NCBI GenBank assembly: GCA_900538885.1
Contig: UQAI01000002.1
Location: 22,425-86,424 of the forward strand
Source: an uncultured Mollicutes bacterium
Lineage (GTDB): Bacteria; Bacillota_I; Bacilli_A; ML615J-28; CAG-313
Length of the DNA stretch: 64,000 bases
Direction: 5' to 3'
Shown: positions 1 through 8,810 of the stretch, one piece after another
Layout of the letters: each line of letters opens with the position of its first letter
Numbering within the stretch: the stretch's first letter is position 1
Notes under the pieces: generated by a model
What the model saw: only the letters and a program-made list of their open reading frames with translations
Told to the model about the DNA's origin: nothing
The model's database searches: none
Position numbers and translations under genes: made by a program

Positions 1-1469
1 TGAAAAACAAAGAAGCTTTTGATAATAATAGTAGTATAAGTAAAGGACTAGAAAATACTGAAAAGTTTAGTCGTTTAGGTTCAATGTTGTTATTAGTATT
101 TAATATTCCATATACTTACATTGGATTTTATTTTGATAGTGCATTAGTCGTTTATATTATTATAAACAGTTGTTTATTACTAGCGTATGTTTTAACGTGG
201 ATAATTTTATGGAAAAAAAACACATGCATAAAAGCATTGCTTTTATCACTACTACCTACTATTATGTTTGTATTTTCTGGTATTATGGTTGTGAGTATTC
301 CTCTTATAATACTATCAATAATTTTCATGATTACTCATATTATGATATCAATGAAAAGTGGTCTTAAAAATGATGAAAAGCCAAAAAAGAAAAAGAGAAT
401 AATAATAACTTTATTTGTTTTTTTTATTGCCTTAGTATCTGTAGTAATTTTAACTATTATTGGCATAATAACTAATCGATTATATTCATTAAAAAAATTA
501 GATTCTATGAGTATATCTGATATGATTGAATATGATGTAACTAGTGGAAATAAAAAAATTAGTATAGCTTATATTGATCATGGTAACATAACATACTATG
601 TTAATAATAGAGTTAGTGATGAAATTTATGATTATGAAATTGGATCGTTAAGTAAAACTTTTGTTGGATTATTAATTAGCAAAGCAGAAGCTGAACATAA
701 ATTAAGTTTAGATGATTCAATTAGTAAATATTTAGATTTAGAAGAAGATAAATATTATCCAACTATTGAACGTTTACTTACCCATACATCAGGATACAAA
801 CCTTACTATTTTGAAGGACAAATGATTAAAAACAAATTAGCACAAGTAAGTAATGATTTTTATGGTATTAGTAAAAATAAAATAATTGAAAGAGTAAAAA
901 AAGAAGAACTAAGTGATCGAGATTATCCTTTTGAATATTCTAACTTTGGTATCGCGGTAGTGGGGCTTGTGTTAGAAAGTATTTATAAGACGGATTTTAC
1001 TAGCTTAATGAACGCATATATTAAAAATGAATTAGGATTAAGTGATACTGCTGTTTTAAAAGAAGGTAGAAATCTTTCTGGTTATTGGTCTTGGCAAAAT
1101 CAAGATGGTTACATACCTGCAGGTGCGATTAAATCAAATATTGTAGATATGGCTAATTATTTATCTTTATACATGAATAATAGTTTAGATTACATAGGTT
1201 CTACAACTTCTAAAATAAAAACCATCAATGCTAATAATCAAGTATATGAAAAAATGAATATCCGGATGGATGCCATCGGAATGACATGGGTGATTGATGA
1301 AACCAATAATCTAATATGGCATAATGGCGGAACTTCTAAATTTAACACCTATATGGGCTTTAATATGGAAAAAACAAGAGGAGTAGTCATTTTAAGTAAT
1401 CTTGGGCCAAATGAAAGAATATCAATGAGTGTAATTGGTGCGAAGATATTAATAGAAGGATATAGATGA
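1..1469 (+). CDS. Membrane-anchored serine hydrolase of the beta-lactamase (class C/PBP4*) family, 5' end cut by the window
   Basis: The protein has about five hydrophobic helices in its N-terminal third, a lysine-rich linker (KPKKKKR), then an extracytoplasmic serine-hydrolase domain. The class C beta-lactamase/PBP signature is complete: SLSK (serine nucleophile, codon near base 645), YSN later in the domain, and HNG near the C-terminus. Family members are D-Ala-D-Ala peptidases, esterases or wall-modifying hydrolases; the substrate cannot be read here. The reading frame is open back to base 1. Bases 1-2 are TG, so an ATG, GTG or TTG whose first base lies just outside the window would add 28 residues before the internal Met at base 84. 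That longer start is likely because the added segment is hydrophilic and precedes the first membrane helix. The gene ends at TGA and converges on the HAD gene through a shared terminator. Confidence 0.85.
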   Translation, partial: KNKEAFDNNSSISKGLENTEKFSRLGSMLLLVFNIPYTYIGFYFDSALVVYIIINSCLLLAYVLTWIILWKKNTCIKALLLSLLPTIMFVFSGIMVVSIPLIILSIIFMITHIMISMKSGLKNDEKPKKKKRIIITLFVFFIALVSVVILTIIGIITNRLYSLKKLDSMSISDMIEYDVTSGNKKISIAYIDHGNITYYVNNRVSDEIYDYEIGSLSKTFVGLLISKAEAEHKLSLDDSISKYLDLEEDKYYPTIERLLTHTSGYKPYYFEGQMIKNKLAQVSNDFYGISKNKIIERVKKEELSDRDYPFEYSNFGIAVVGLVLESIYKTDFTSLMNAYIKNELGLSDTAVLKEGRNLSGYWSWQNQDGYIPAGAIKSNIVDMANYLSLYMNNSLDYIGSTTSKIKTINANNQVYEKMNIRMDAIGMTWVIDETNNLIWHNGGTSKFNTYMGFNMEKTRGVVILSNLGPNERISMSVIGAKILIEGYR

Positions 1470-1539
1470 TAATATAAACATTATGTAACTATAATTGACG
1501 ATATGGATTTGTAAGGTTAGTGAATAATTAAATATTAAA

Positions 1540-1572
1540 AAACCAGGACAGCTAGTGTTCTGGTTTATTCTT
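1540..1572. terminator. Bidirectional terminator between convergent genes
   Basis: A 10-bp stem pairs AAACCAGGAC (1540-1549) with GTTCTGGTTT (1557-1566), with one G-U pair and a 7-nt loop. A-rich sequence precedes it and T-rich sequence follows it, so it can serve both the hydrolase gene (+) and the HAD gene (-). It overlaps the HAD stop codon. Confidence 0.7.
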
Positions 1573-2377
1573 TATGTTCAAAAAAGTTTTTAAGAAATTT
1601 TAACACCCCTTGATTTTTCGCATCATCAGTTTGGTATTTAGCATGTTTTAATAGTTCAGGGTGTGCATTCTTCATCGCAACACTGATATGAGCAGATTCA
1701 AGTAGTCCAATATCGTTGTGTCCATCGCCTATCGCAATCGTATGTTTATGATCGATATGATAGTACTCAATTGCTTCTAAAAATCCTTTCTTTTTATCAA
1801 CTAAAGGATTATATATTTCCACAATATTAAATCCATCCATATACCAATAGCGTGAAAAAAGTTTGCCATGATATTCATTTTGAATGTAATTTTCAAATAA
1901 ATTAATGTGGTCTTTATCAATAAAGAAAAGTGCACCATTAGGATTGTCAGGTAAACTATCCTTTAATTCACCAATATGAAGGATACCACCATCAACATGC
2001 AAGAAAGGGTGAATTTCATCATTATAATTCATCACATAAATATCATCAATAATTTCACAAAAAACATTAATTAAGGCTGGTCTAATATGTTCAATAATTT
2101 CTAATAAATCATCTTTATCAATTCTTAAATCAGTAACAGGAAATGATGAATCGGTAGGATTAGTAACCCTCGCGCCATTATAATTAATAAGAGGAGTATT
2201 AAGCCCTAACTTTTTATAAATAAAATAACTTGAGCGAAATGGTCTTCCGGTAGCGAGCATAATAATGTTTCCGTCATCTTTTAGTTTTCGTAAATATGCG
2301 AAAGTCTCATCATCACAAGTGCTAAAGTCAGGCATAAGGGTTCCATCTAAATCTAATACAATTAAATAAGGTTTCAT
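1565..2377 (-). CDS. Cof-type HAD-superfamily hydrolase
   Basis: A 270-residue haloacid-dehalogenase-type phosphatase. Motif I DLDGTL carries the Asp nucleophile at the N-terminus, and motif IV GDGHND lies near the C-terminus. The cap between them fits the Cof/YwpJ (IIB) subfamily, which dephosphorylates sugar phosphates or similar metabolites; the exact substrate is not predictable. I chose the ATG at 2377 (MKPYLI...) because GGAGG lies 6 nt upstream of it. A TTG 18 bp further upstream would place that ribosome binding site inside the gene. It is transcribed alone from a good divergent promoter. Confidence 0.88.
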   Translation of the reverse strand: MKPYLIVLDLDGTLMPDFSTCDDETFAYLRKLKDDGNIIMLATGRPFRSSYFIYKKLGLNTPLINYNGARVTNPTDSSFPVTDLRIDKDDLLEIIEHIRPALINVFCEIIDDIYVMNYNDEIHPFLHVDGGILHIGELKDSLPDNPNGALFFIDKDHINLFENYIQNEYHGKLFSRYWYMDGFNIVEIYNPLVDKKKGFLEAIEYYHIDHKHTIAIGDGHNDIGLLESAHISVAMKNAHPELLKHAKYQTDDAKNQGVLKFLKNFFEHKE

Positions 2378-2401
2378 AAGCATCCTCCATTTCAATTTAT
2401 A

Positions 2402-2430
2402 ATTATAACTTAATTTGTCGATAATTGCAA
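2402..2430 (-). promoter_or_regulatory. Sigma-A promoter of the HAD gene
   Basis: On the minus strand, TTGCAA (2430-2425) is followed by a 17-bp spacer and TATAAT (2407-2402), about 25 bp ahead of the ATG. Confidence 0.78.
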
Positions 2431-2455
2431 TGAAAAAAGTTTCTTATTTTTTTGG

Positions 2456-2484
2456 TTGCACTTTTAAAGTATTTGTAGTAAAAT
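2456..2484 (+). promoter_or_regulatory. Sigma-A promoter of the membrane protein-ftsK-lepB operon
   Basis: TTGCAC (2456-2461), a 17-bp spacer and TAAAAT (2479-2484). It lies downstream of an apparent upstream in-frame start at 2415, which argues for translation starting at 2517. Confidence 0.75.
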
Positions 2485-2516
2485 TAATAGATAGCAAATA
2501 TAAGGGAAAAAAGAAT

Positions 2517-3332
2517 ATGACAATACTCAGCATTCAAAATATTGATGATTTTTTTACTGATTTATTTAAGAAATTAGGAGAAACATTTACAATCCAAACA
2601 TTTATTGTATTATTAATAGGAATAATTTTAGGTTTTGTTATTTGTGGTGCACTATATGGCTTGATGATGATTTTTTCATTAAAAAGTGAACAAACCACTA
2701 GGAAGGATAAAAAATTAAACATTACTCCTAATAATGAAAAAATAATAAAAGAAGTCGAAGAAATCAAAAGTAAATTCTTAGAAACTTCTGAGGGATTTAC
2801 AATGAAAGAAAGATTTCAATATTTAGGATCCACAGTTATGGAAACTATCAATGTTGTGGCCGCGGAATACTATCCTGAGTCTAAATATCCTTTATATGAG
2901 TTAACGATTGAAGAATTAATAGTCTTTTTAAGGTATTTGTCATATCGTATTGAAGAAGTGTTTAACAAACCATTTTTAAAAGCTTTTAAGAAAATGACTA
3001 TTTCACAAATGTTTAGATTTATGGAAACAAGGAAAAAGATAAGCGACAATAAAGCAGTTAAAGCCGCAACTAAACTGAATAGTAGTAAATTTAAACAAAT
3101 AATTATGGGTATTGTCAATTATGCTAATCCCATATATTGGATTAAAAAATTGGTAGTTGGTACTACCATTAATATTGCGATTCGTAAAATGTGTATTGTA
3201 ATTATTGATATTGTTTCTGATGAAACTAATAAAACATATAGTAAAGCTATCTTCAATAAAGAACAACAAATATATCAAGAAGAAATTAACAAAGAATTAC
3301 AACAAATAGAGGAGGATATGAAAAATGAGTAA
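2517..3332 (+). CDS. Unknown membrane protein encoded directly upstream of ftsK
   Basis: I do not recognise the family. With the ATG at 2517 the protein has 271 residues. A hydrophobic helix follows at about residues 20-45, then a basic, helical cytoplasmic-type region. A second moderately hydrophobic stretch lies near residues 215-235, and the tail is Glu/Gln-rich and coiled-coil-like. The start is set by AAGGG upstream and by a promoter at 2456-2484 that excludes the longer frame from 2415. Its last 8 bases overlap the ftsK start, so the two are translationally coupled. Because the adjacent FtsK has no membrane segments, this protein is a candidate membrane partner. That role is inference. 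Confidence 0.75.
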   Translation: MTILSIQNIDDFFTDLFKKLGETFTIQTFIVLLIGIILGFVICGALYGLMMIFSLKSEQTTRKDKKLNITPNNEKIIKEVEEIKSKFLETSEGFTMKERFQYLGSTVMETINVVAAEYYPESKYPLYELTIEELIVFLRYLSYRIEEVFNKPFLKAFKKMTISQMFRFMETRKKISDNKAVKAATKLNSSKFKQIIMGIVNYANPIYWIKKLVVGTTINIAIRKMCIVIIDIVSDETNKTYSKAIFNKEQQIYQEEINKELQQIEEDMKNE

Positions 3333-5382
3333 AGAAACTGAAACAAAACGTGAATTTTATGTGTTTCGTGTAACTAGAGAAAACGAACCAACCCCAGTAG
3401 AAGATAATCAAAAAGATGAAAAATATATAATATCACCTCATCATGGAAAGCAACCAGATAAAACCGTAAATGAAAGAATGGGTTATCATCGTGATCCTTC
3501 GACCTATGATTTTATTAGACCAAATCGTGGCTTAAATAAAGAATATTATGAACGTTATCAACAAGATTTAGAAAAAGAAAAAAGAAATACAATTAGACTT
3601 GATGAAGAAACAACAACTACAGTAGAACCAGTTATATCAAGTAATAACATAAAAGAAGAAGATTATGTTGGTAGTAGAGGCTATTATGTTGATGAAACTG
3701 AGACAGATAATGCTTCAATTGAAGATTTACCAGATGATTTCTTTTATTCTTTTGAAGAAGAAAAGCCTTCAAACGTTCACCATACTCCAAGCTCATCAAA
3801 GATTGAACCAAAAGAAAAGTCTGAACCAGTTGTTTCAATGCCTAAACCAAGAATGGCAAGTAACCCAGGACTAGAAAAATTAGAAGAAAAGCGTAGTCCA
3901 GTTGTTGAAATTAAAGCTCCAAAAGTTAGTAAATATATACCACCAAAACTAGAATTTCTAAAAAGAACTAATGAAACCGAAGTAGATGACGTTAAAGAAG
4001 CTGAACATCAAAAAGAAGTTATTAACCAAACCTTAAAAGATTCAGGTATTAAGGCAGAAGTAGCCGGTTATGTATTTGGACCTACGGTTACCCAATTTAT
4101 GATTAAAGTTGCTCCAGGAGTAAATGTAAGTGTCATCAACAACTGTGCAAGTAACCTTGCGATGTATTTAGAGGCTGAAAAAATTAGAATTCAAACCCCA
4201 ATTCCTGGTAAACCTTATGCAGGAATTGAAGTGCCAAAAAGTGCAAAATACCGTAACATTGTTCATTTAGGTGACATCATTGCTAGTAAGGAATTTAAAG
4301 ATACTAAATACAAAATTCCAGTTGTTGTTGGTAAAGACAATTATGGTAGTGCGATGATTTGTGATATTGCGGAAATGCCACACTGCTTAGTAGCTGGTAC
4401 AACTAAATCTGGTAAAAGTGTTTGTTTAAATACTTTTATTATTAGTTTACTATATCATTTTTCACCACGTGATTTAAGACTTGTTTTAATGGATCCTAAA
4501 AGAATTGAACTTACAATGTATGAAGAGATTCCTCATCTTGCGATGCCAGTAATAACTGATAAAGAATATTTCCCATCTGCTCTTGGTTGGGTTTATGAGG
4601 AAATGGAACGCCGTTATAAAATGTTTGAATATTATGGTGAAAAAGATTTCAAAGAATTTAATGAACGTTTATTGAAAGAGAAAAAACAAAAACTTCCATA
4701 CATTGTTATGATCATTGATGAATTTGGTGATTGGTTTACAGGTGCTAGTGAAGAAGTCGAAGATATGACTCAAAAAATTGCGGCGAAAGCTCGTGCAGCC
4801 GGCATCCACGTAATCCTTGCTACACAACGTCCATCAAAAGATGTTATTAAAGGTTCAATCAAGGCAAACTTCGATACTCGTTTAGCATTTAAAGTATCAT
4901 CATTTGAAGACTCTAAAGTAATTCTTGGTTCGAGTGGAGCTGAAAAACTTGAAGGTTATGGTGACATGCTTATTAAATATGCCGGAAGAATTGAAAAAAG
5001 ACTACAAGGTGCCTTTGTTGGAAATGATGAAATTAAAACAGTTATCTCATATCTTAAAGAAAACAACAAATGTGATTATATTGTAACTAAAGAAGAAATT
5101 ATGCAATCAACTACGACAAGACAAATGGCTCAAAACATTGGTACTGGCCGTACTTCTGGGGTAGATGATGAAAGATTTGAAGAGGTAGCATACTATGTTG
5201 TTCGTAACAAGAATGCTTCAAACAACGCTCTCCTTAGAGAATTTGGTATGGGATTTAACCGCGTTAATGATATTTTAATAGCCCTTGAAAAATTAGGAGT
5301 ATTAGGTCCTACTATTAAAGGAAAACAACGTGAAGTTTTAGTTGATGAGTATCAACTAGAAGATATTTTAAAGAATATGTAA
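3325..5382 (+). CDS. ftsK: FtsK/SpoIIIE-family DNA translocase lacking the membrane domain
   Basis: A 685-residue ATP-driven DNA pump of the FtsK/SpoIIIE family, which moves chromosome ends through the closing septum. Residues 1 to about 210 are hydrophilic, acidic and low-complexity, with no transmembrane helices. The alpha subdomain follows, then the RecA-like motor with Walker A GTTKSGKS (residues 358-365) and Walker B IVMIIDE (about 460-466). A winged-helix gamma domain covers roughly residues 610-685 and would read chromosome polarity sequences. Canonical FtsK starts with several membrane helices; here they are absent, although a membrane protein gene overlaps this one by 8 bp upstream. 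GGAGG lies upstream of the ATG. lepB follows after 18 bp. Confidence 0.93.
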   Translation: MSKETETKREFYVFRVTRENEPTPVEDNQKDEKYIISPHHGKQPDKTVNERMGYHRDPSTYDFIRPNRGLNKEYYERYQQDLEKEKRNTIRLDEETTTTVEPVISSNNIKEEDYVGSRGYYVDETETDNASIEDLPDDFFYSFEEEKPSNVHHTPSSSKIEPKEKSEPVVSMPKPRMASNPGLEKLEEKRSPVVEIKAPKVSKYIPPKLEFLKRTNETEVDDVKEAEHQKEVINQTLKDSGIKAEVAGYVFGPTVTQFMIKVAPGVNVSVINNCASNLAMYLEAEKIRIQTPIPGKPYAGIEVPKSAKYRNIVHLGDIIASKEFKDTKYKIPVVVGKDNYGSAMICDIAEMPHCLVAGTTKSGKSVCLNTFIISLLYHFSPRDLRLVLMDPKRIELTMYEEIPHLAMPVITDKEYFPSALGWVYEEMERRYKMFEYYGEKDFKEFNERLLKEKKQKLPYIVMIIDEFGDWFTGASEEVEDMTQKIAAKARAAGIHVILATQRPSKDVIKGSIKANFDTRLAFKVSSFEDSKVILGSSGAEKLEGYGDMLIKYAGRIEKRLQGAFVGNDEIKTVISYLKENNKCDYIVTKEEIMQSTTTRQMAQNIGTGRTSGVDDERFEEVAYYVVRNKNASNNALLREFGMGFNRVNDILIALEKLGVLGPTIKGKQREVLVDEYQLEDILKNM

Positions 5383-5400
5383 AAATAAAAGGAGGTAACT

Positions 5401-6387
5401 ATGCCTAAAAAAAATAAATTAGAAAAGTATTTTGAAGAAAACAATAGTATGATGGACCGCTTTACCATCAACTCAAAAATTACTAATAGAATAATTGGAT
5501 TTATTATTTGTAGCGTTTGTTACCCTCTTTTAACTTTATCAAAAAGATACAATGCCATTTATGGTAATGAAGTAAATACTACAAATACAGTAGATTACAT
5601 AAGAATTATTATGATTTGTTGTTATGTTATAGCAGGACTTGGTTTTCTCTATTTACTTCTTGAATTAATAATTCCAAGTAAAATTAATAAATTAACAAAA
5701 AACATAAAGTTTACGGCGAAAAAAGCAATATTTAATACTCTTGATTGGTTATTAATAATTCCAATCTGTTGTAATATTGCAATATTCATGTATAGTTATT
5801 TGTTTATCATTAATCAAATAAGTGGTACTTCAATGGTGCCAACAATTGAAGACAGTGAAAGTGTATTTGTTTCATATTTAGATAGAGTAGATAGATTTGA
5901 TGTAGTTATTGCGAAAATAACTCCTGAAGATAATATTGGTATACTATCTGAACAATATTATATTAAAAGAGTAATTGGTATGCCAGGTGATAGGGTAACT
6001 TGGAACTGGTCTAATAGTACCTTAAAGATTAATGGTGAACTTATCAATGAAGGTTACTTTCCATCTGATTATTTAAACTCGGAACGAGACAAAGAAAAGG
6101 CAGGACTATCAAAAGAACAAATAAATAGAATTAGTGAAGCCGAAAGCTTTGATGGTGAGTTTACGTATAAAAAATATAATAAAGACACAAAAAAATACGA
6201 AATAATTACCACAACAATTATTCCTGATGGTTACTACTTTGTTATGGGTGATAACCGTAATCAAGGTGGCAGTAAAGATAGTAGAGTAATTGGCCTAATA
6301 CCAAGTAAAAACATTATTGGAGTTGCGAAATACCATGTTGTTGGAATTATCCCATGGGGTAAAATTGCCAAACAAACTATCAAATAA
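5401..6387 (+). CDS. lepB: Signal peptidase I
   Basis: A 328-residue S26 signal peptidase that cleaves signal peptides from exported proteins outside the membrane. Three hydrophobic segments (about residues 28-46, 66-85 and 115-137) precede the catalytic domain, more than the single anchor usual in Bacilli. Box B GTSMVPT carries the catalytic Ser144. The general-base Lys189 is in YIKRVIGMPGD, and box E MGDNRNQGGSKDSR is near residue 282. A charged insertion of about 50 residues sits between the Lys box and box E. AAAGGAGG lies ahead of the ATG, 18 bp after ftsK, and the gene ends this operon. Confidence 0.93.
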   Translation: MPKKNKLEKYFEENNSMMDRFTINSKITNRIIGFIICSVCYPLLTLSKRYNAIYGNEVNTTNTVDYIRIIMICCYVIAGLGFLYLLLELIIPSKINKLTKNIKFTAKKAIFNTLDWLLIIPICCNIAIFMYSYLFIINQISGTSMVPTIEDSESVFVSYLDRVDRFDVVIAKITPEDNIGILSEQYYIKRVIGMPGDRVTWNWSNSTLKINGELINEGYFPSDYLNSERDKEKAGLSKEQINRISEAESFDGEFTYKKYNKDTKKYEIITTTIIPDGYYFVMGDNRNQGGSKDSRVIGLIPSKNIIGVAKYHVVGIIPWGKIAKQTIK

Positions 6388-6571
6388 CTTTATATTGATA
6401 AAAAAACATTGAAATTGATTTCAACTGAAATAAATTAAAAGATTTGAAATGATAGTAACAATGTATTATGATAGAAAATGAATTTGAAAATAATAAATGA
6501 AAATGAAAAGAAAATATCATCTACGAATATCAATTGATAAGTGGGGAGTTATGAAAAACTAAAGGAGAGTA

Positions 6572-7201
6572 TTGCTGGAAGATAATAAATTAATTATATA
6601 TAAAAATAATGAAGGTAATATTATAGTAGATGCCATTTATAAAGATGAAACATTATGGTTATCGCAAAAAGGAATGTCTAAGGTATTTGAAGTAGGTGTT
6701 CCATCAATATCGAAACATTTAAAAAATATATTTGAAGAAAATGAATTAGACAAATAATCAGTTGTTTCCAAAATGGAAATAACTGCTAAAGATGGTAAAG
6801 AATATAATACTGAAGTTTATAGTTTAGATGCCATAATCGCTGTTGGATATAGAATTAATTCGAAAAAAGATCATATGGGATTAACAACTTGGAAAAATTC
6901 TCCCGATGGTTTAATATATAAATATGATGTAATTGTTGCAAAGAATTATTTAAACGAAGAAGAAATGAATAATTTAAAAGATTTAACAAATATATTTTTA
7001 GTATTTGCTGAGGATGAAGCAAAACAAAGACATATTATGACAATGAAGGAAGCTGGCTATATTGTTGCACTTGCACATGATGCAGTTGAAAAAGCTGAAA
7101 AAGAATATGAAAAATTTAGAGTTATACAAGATCAAAAATACATTTCTTCAATGGATGAATTCTATAATAAATATTTAAATGAAAATAACGATAGTGAATA
7201 A
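6572..7201 (+). pseudogene. Decayed RhuM-family gene
   Basis: The first 61 codons match the N-terminus of RhuM-family proteins (DNA-binding-like, common in genomic islands and near restriction systems). A single in-frame TAA (6755-6757) then interrupts at the point where the family reads like ELD-x-xSVVSKMEITA. The same frame continues as SVVSKMEITAKDG and VGYRINSKK. It then jumps to GLTTWKNSPDG and ends with EKEYEKFRVIQDQKY, the usual C-terminus. Judged against the family from memory, the block between NSK and GLTTWK is missing, as is the FLQFN...GKIS block before the C-terminus. The probable TTG start follows AAAGGAGAG. With a nonsense codon plus two in-frame deletions it is almost certainly inactive. 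Confidence 0.75.
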
Positions 7202-7282
7202 AGAAAATAGGGGTAATAACGAATTATGGAAAACCTTTATATAAGAAGGTGAAAATTATGATTATAGCATATACTAAAAAAT

Positions 7283-7939
7283 ATGATGAATGCATTTTTG
7301 CAATTTAATGGTAAAGAAATATTACACAATGTGGGAAAAATATCGGCTAATGTTGCAAAAGAATTAGCTTATGAAGAGTATGCTAATGATGAAAAATGGC
7401 AACAACTTGTTGCCAAATTACCTTGGGGTCATAATTTATTACTAATTGAAAAAATCAAAAACAAAGATATTAGAAAAATATATACTGAAAATACTATTAA
7501 AAATGGCTGGAGTAGAAATGTATTATTAGAATTAGGGAAAGGATTTAGTTTTGTCGGTAATCAATATAAAATTTCGGTTGATAATCAAGATTATTATATT
7601 GATTTACTATTTTATCATTTGGAACTTAGATGTTATGTAGTTGTTGAATTAAAAACAAGTGAATTTAAACCAGAATATATAGGGCAATTAGGATTTTATG
7701 TAACAGCGGTTAATGAAACAATAAAAAAAGAGTGTGATTCACCTTCGATTGGTTTATTATTATGTAGAGGAAAGAACAGAGTAACGGTAGATTGGTCTTT
7801 GAAATCTACAAATGTTCCTATAGGCGTTTCAACTTATAAATTGAAAGAACAACTACCAAAAGAATTAATAGATAAATTACCAACAGAAGAAGACATAAAT
7901 TTATATTTGAATGTAGGGAAAGGTGGTAACAATGAATAA
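7283..7939 (+). pseudogene. RhuM C-terminal fragment fused to a deleted DUF1016 (YhcG-type PD-(D/E)XK) nuclease
   Basis: Residues 1-33 (AFLQFN...GKISANVAKEL) match the RhuM C-terminal region that is missing from the preceding gene. From about residue 36 the sequence is DUF1016/YhcG: PWGHNLLLIEK, IKNGWSRNVL, ELGKGFSFVGNQY, YYIDLLFYH and VVVELKTSEFKPE. The nuclease core (Asp of YIDLLFYH; Glu and Lys of VELK) is intact. About 65 residues normally present between NGWSRNVL and ELGKGF are missing. Just upstream, a short reading frame from 7258 (good AAGAAGGTG site) reads TKKYD in another phase, consistent with a frameshift inside the former RhuM gene. The end overlaps rbgA by 8 bp. A translated product is possible, but I judge this a recombination remnant. 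Confidence 0.7.
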
Positions 7940-8810
7940 CGAAAATAAAACAAATATCAACTGGTATCCTGGTCATATGGCTAAGGCTATTCGAGAAATA
8001 AATGAAAAAATAAAGTTAGTTGATGTTGTGATAGTTCTACTTGATGCTAGAGTTCCTCATGCTTCTTTTAATCCTGAACTTAAAAAAATGTTACAAAATA
8101 AAAGAACTTTATATATTTTGACTAAAAAGGATAAAGCAGATGATATAGAAACTAAAAAATGGTTAACATATTATCAAAAACAAAACATAAGGGCTATTAG
8201 TATTAACACGAAAGATCAAAAAGAAATTAAACAAGTATATAAAGAATTAGAAAATATAATGGCAGATAAACGAATTAGTGATGCGAAAAAAGGCTTGCGT
8301 CCACGTCCAATTAAAACAATGATGACAGGCATTCCTAATGTTGGTAAATCAACACTTATAAATGCTTTAGTAGGTAAAAAAGTAACGATAGTTGGTGATA
8401 AACCTGGTGTAACCAAAAATCAACAATGGATACGCATCAACCAAAATATCGAATTACTCGATACTCCAGGGGTTTTATGGCCTAAATTTGAAGATGAAAC
8501 AATTGGATTTAATCTAGCAATTACAGGAGCGATTAAAGATTCTATTCTTCCAGTTCATGATATTGCGAAATATTTTGTTGAATATTTAGATAAATATTAT
8601 CCATCTGCTTTAAATTTAAGATACAAAGAAACATTGCCAGAAGATAGTGAAAGTAAAATTACCAAAATTGGTGAAATTGAAAACATTAGATTTGGAAATA
8701 AAGAAGTAAATGTTGATGAAACATCTAGATATTTACTTCAATTATATCGTAATAATGCTTTCGGTAAAATAACTTTAGATAGGGTAACTTATGAAGAAAG
8801 TAATAATTGA
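7932..8810 (+). CDS. rbgA: Ribosome biogenesis GTPase RbgA (YlqF)
   Basis: A 292-residue circularly permuted GTPase needed for late assembly of the 50S ribosomal subunit. The permuted motif order is visible: G4 TKKDKAD first, then G1 GIPNVGKST, then G3 DTPG in DTPGVLWPK. The family N-terminus INWYPGHMAKA is present and the C-terminal RNA-binding helices follow. The ATG at 7932 is preferred over the GTG at 7923 because AAAGGTGG sits 5 nt upstream of it. The 3' end overlaps rnhB by 20 bp, a gene pair conserved in Bacilli. Confidence 0.95.
   Translation: MNNENKTNINWYPGHMAKAIREINEKIKLVDVVIVLLDARVPHASFNPELKKMLQNKRTLYILTKKDKADDIETKKWLTYYQKQNIRAISINTKDQKEIKQVYKELENIMADKRISDAKKGLRPRPIKTMMTGIPNVGKSTLINALVGKKVTIVGDKPGVTKNQQWIRINQNIELLDTPGVLWPKFEDETIGFNLAITGAIKDSILPVHDIAKYFVEYLDKYYPSALNLRYKETLPEDSESKITKIGEIENIRFGNKEVNVDETSRYLLQLYRNNAFGKITLDRVTYEESNN

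Noticed and set aside
2415..2516. Upstream in-frame extension of the membrane protein before ftsK
   Set aside because: The sigma-A promoter (2456-2484) lies inside the extension, so the transcript cannot include the earlier start.
6409..6424. Inverted repeat TTGAAAT-TG-ATTTCAA after lepB as a terminator
   Set aside because: The loop is only 2 nt and no T-tract follows. It is probably chance in AT-rich sequence.
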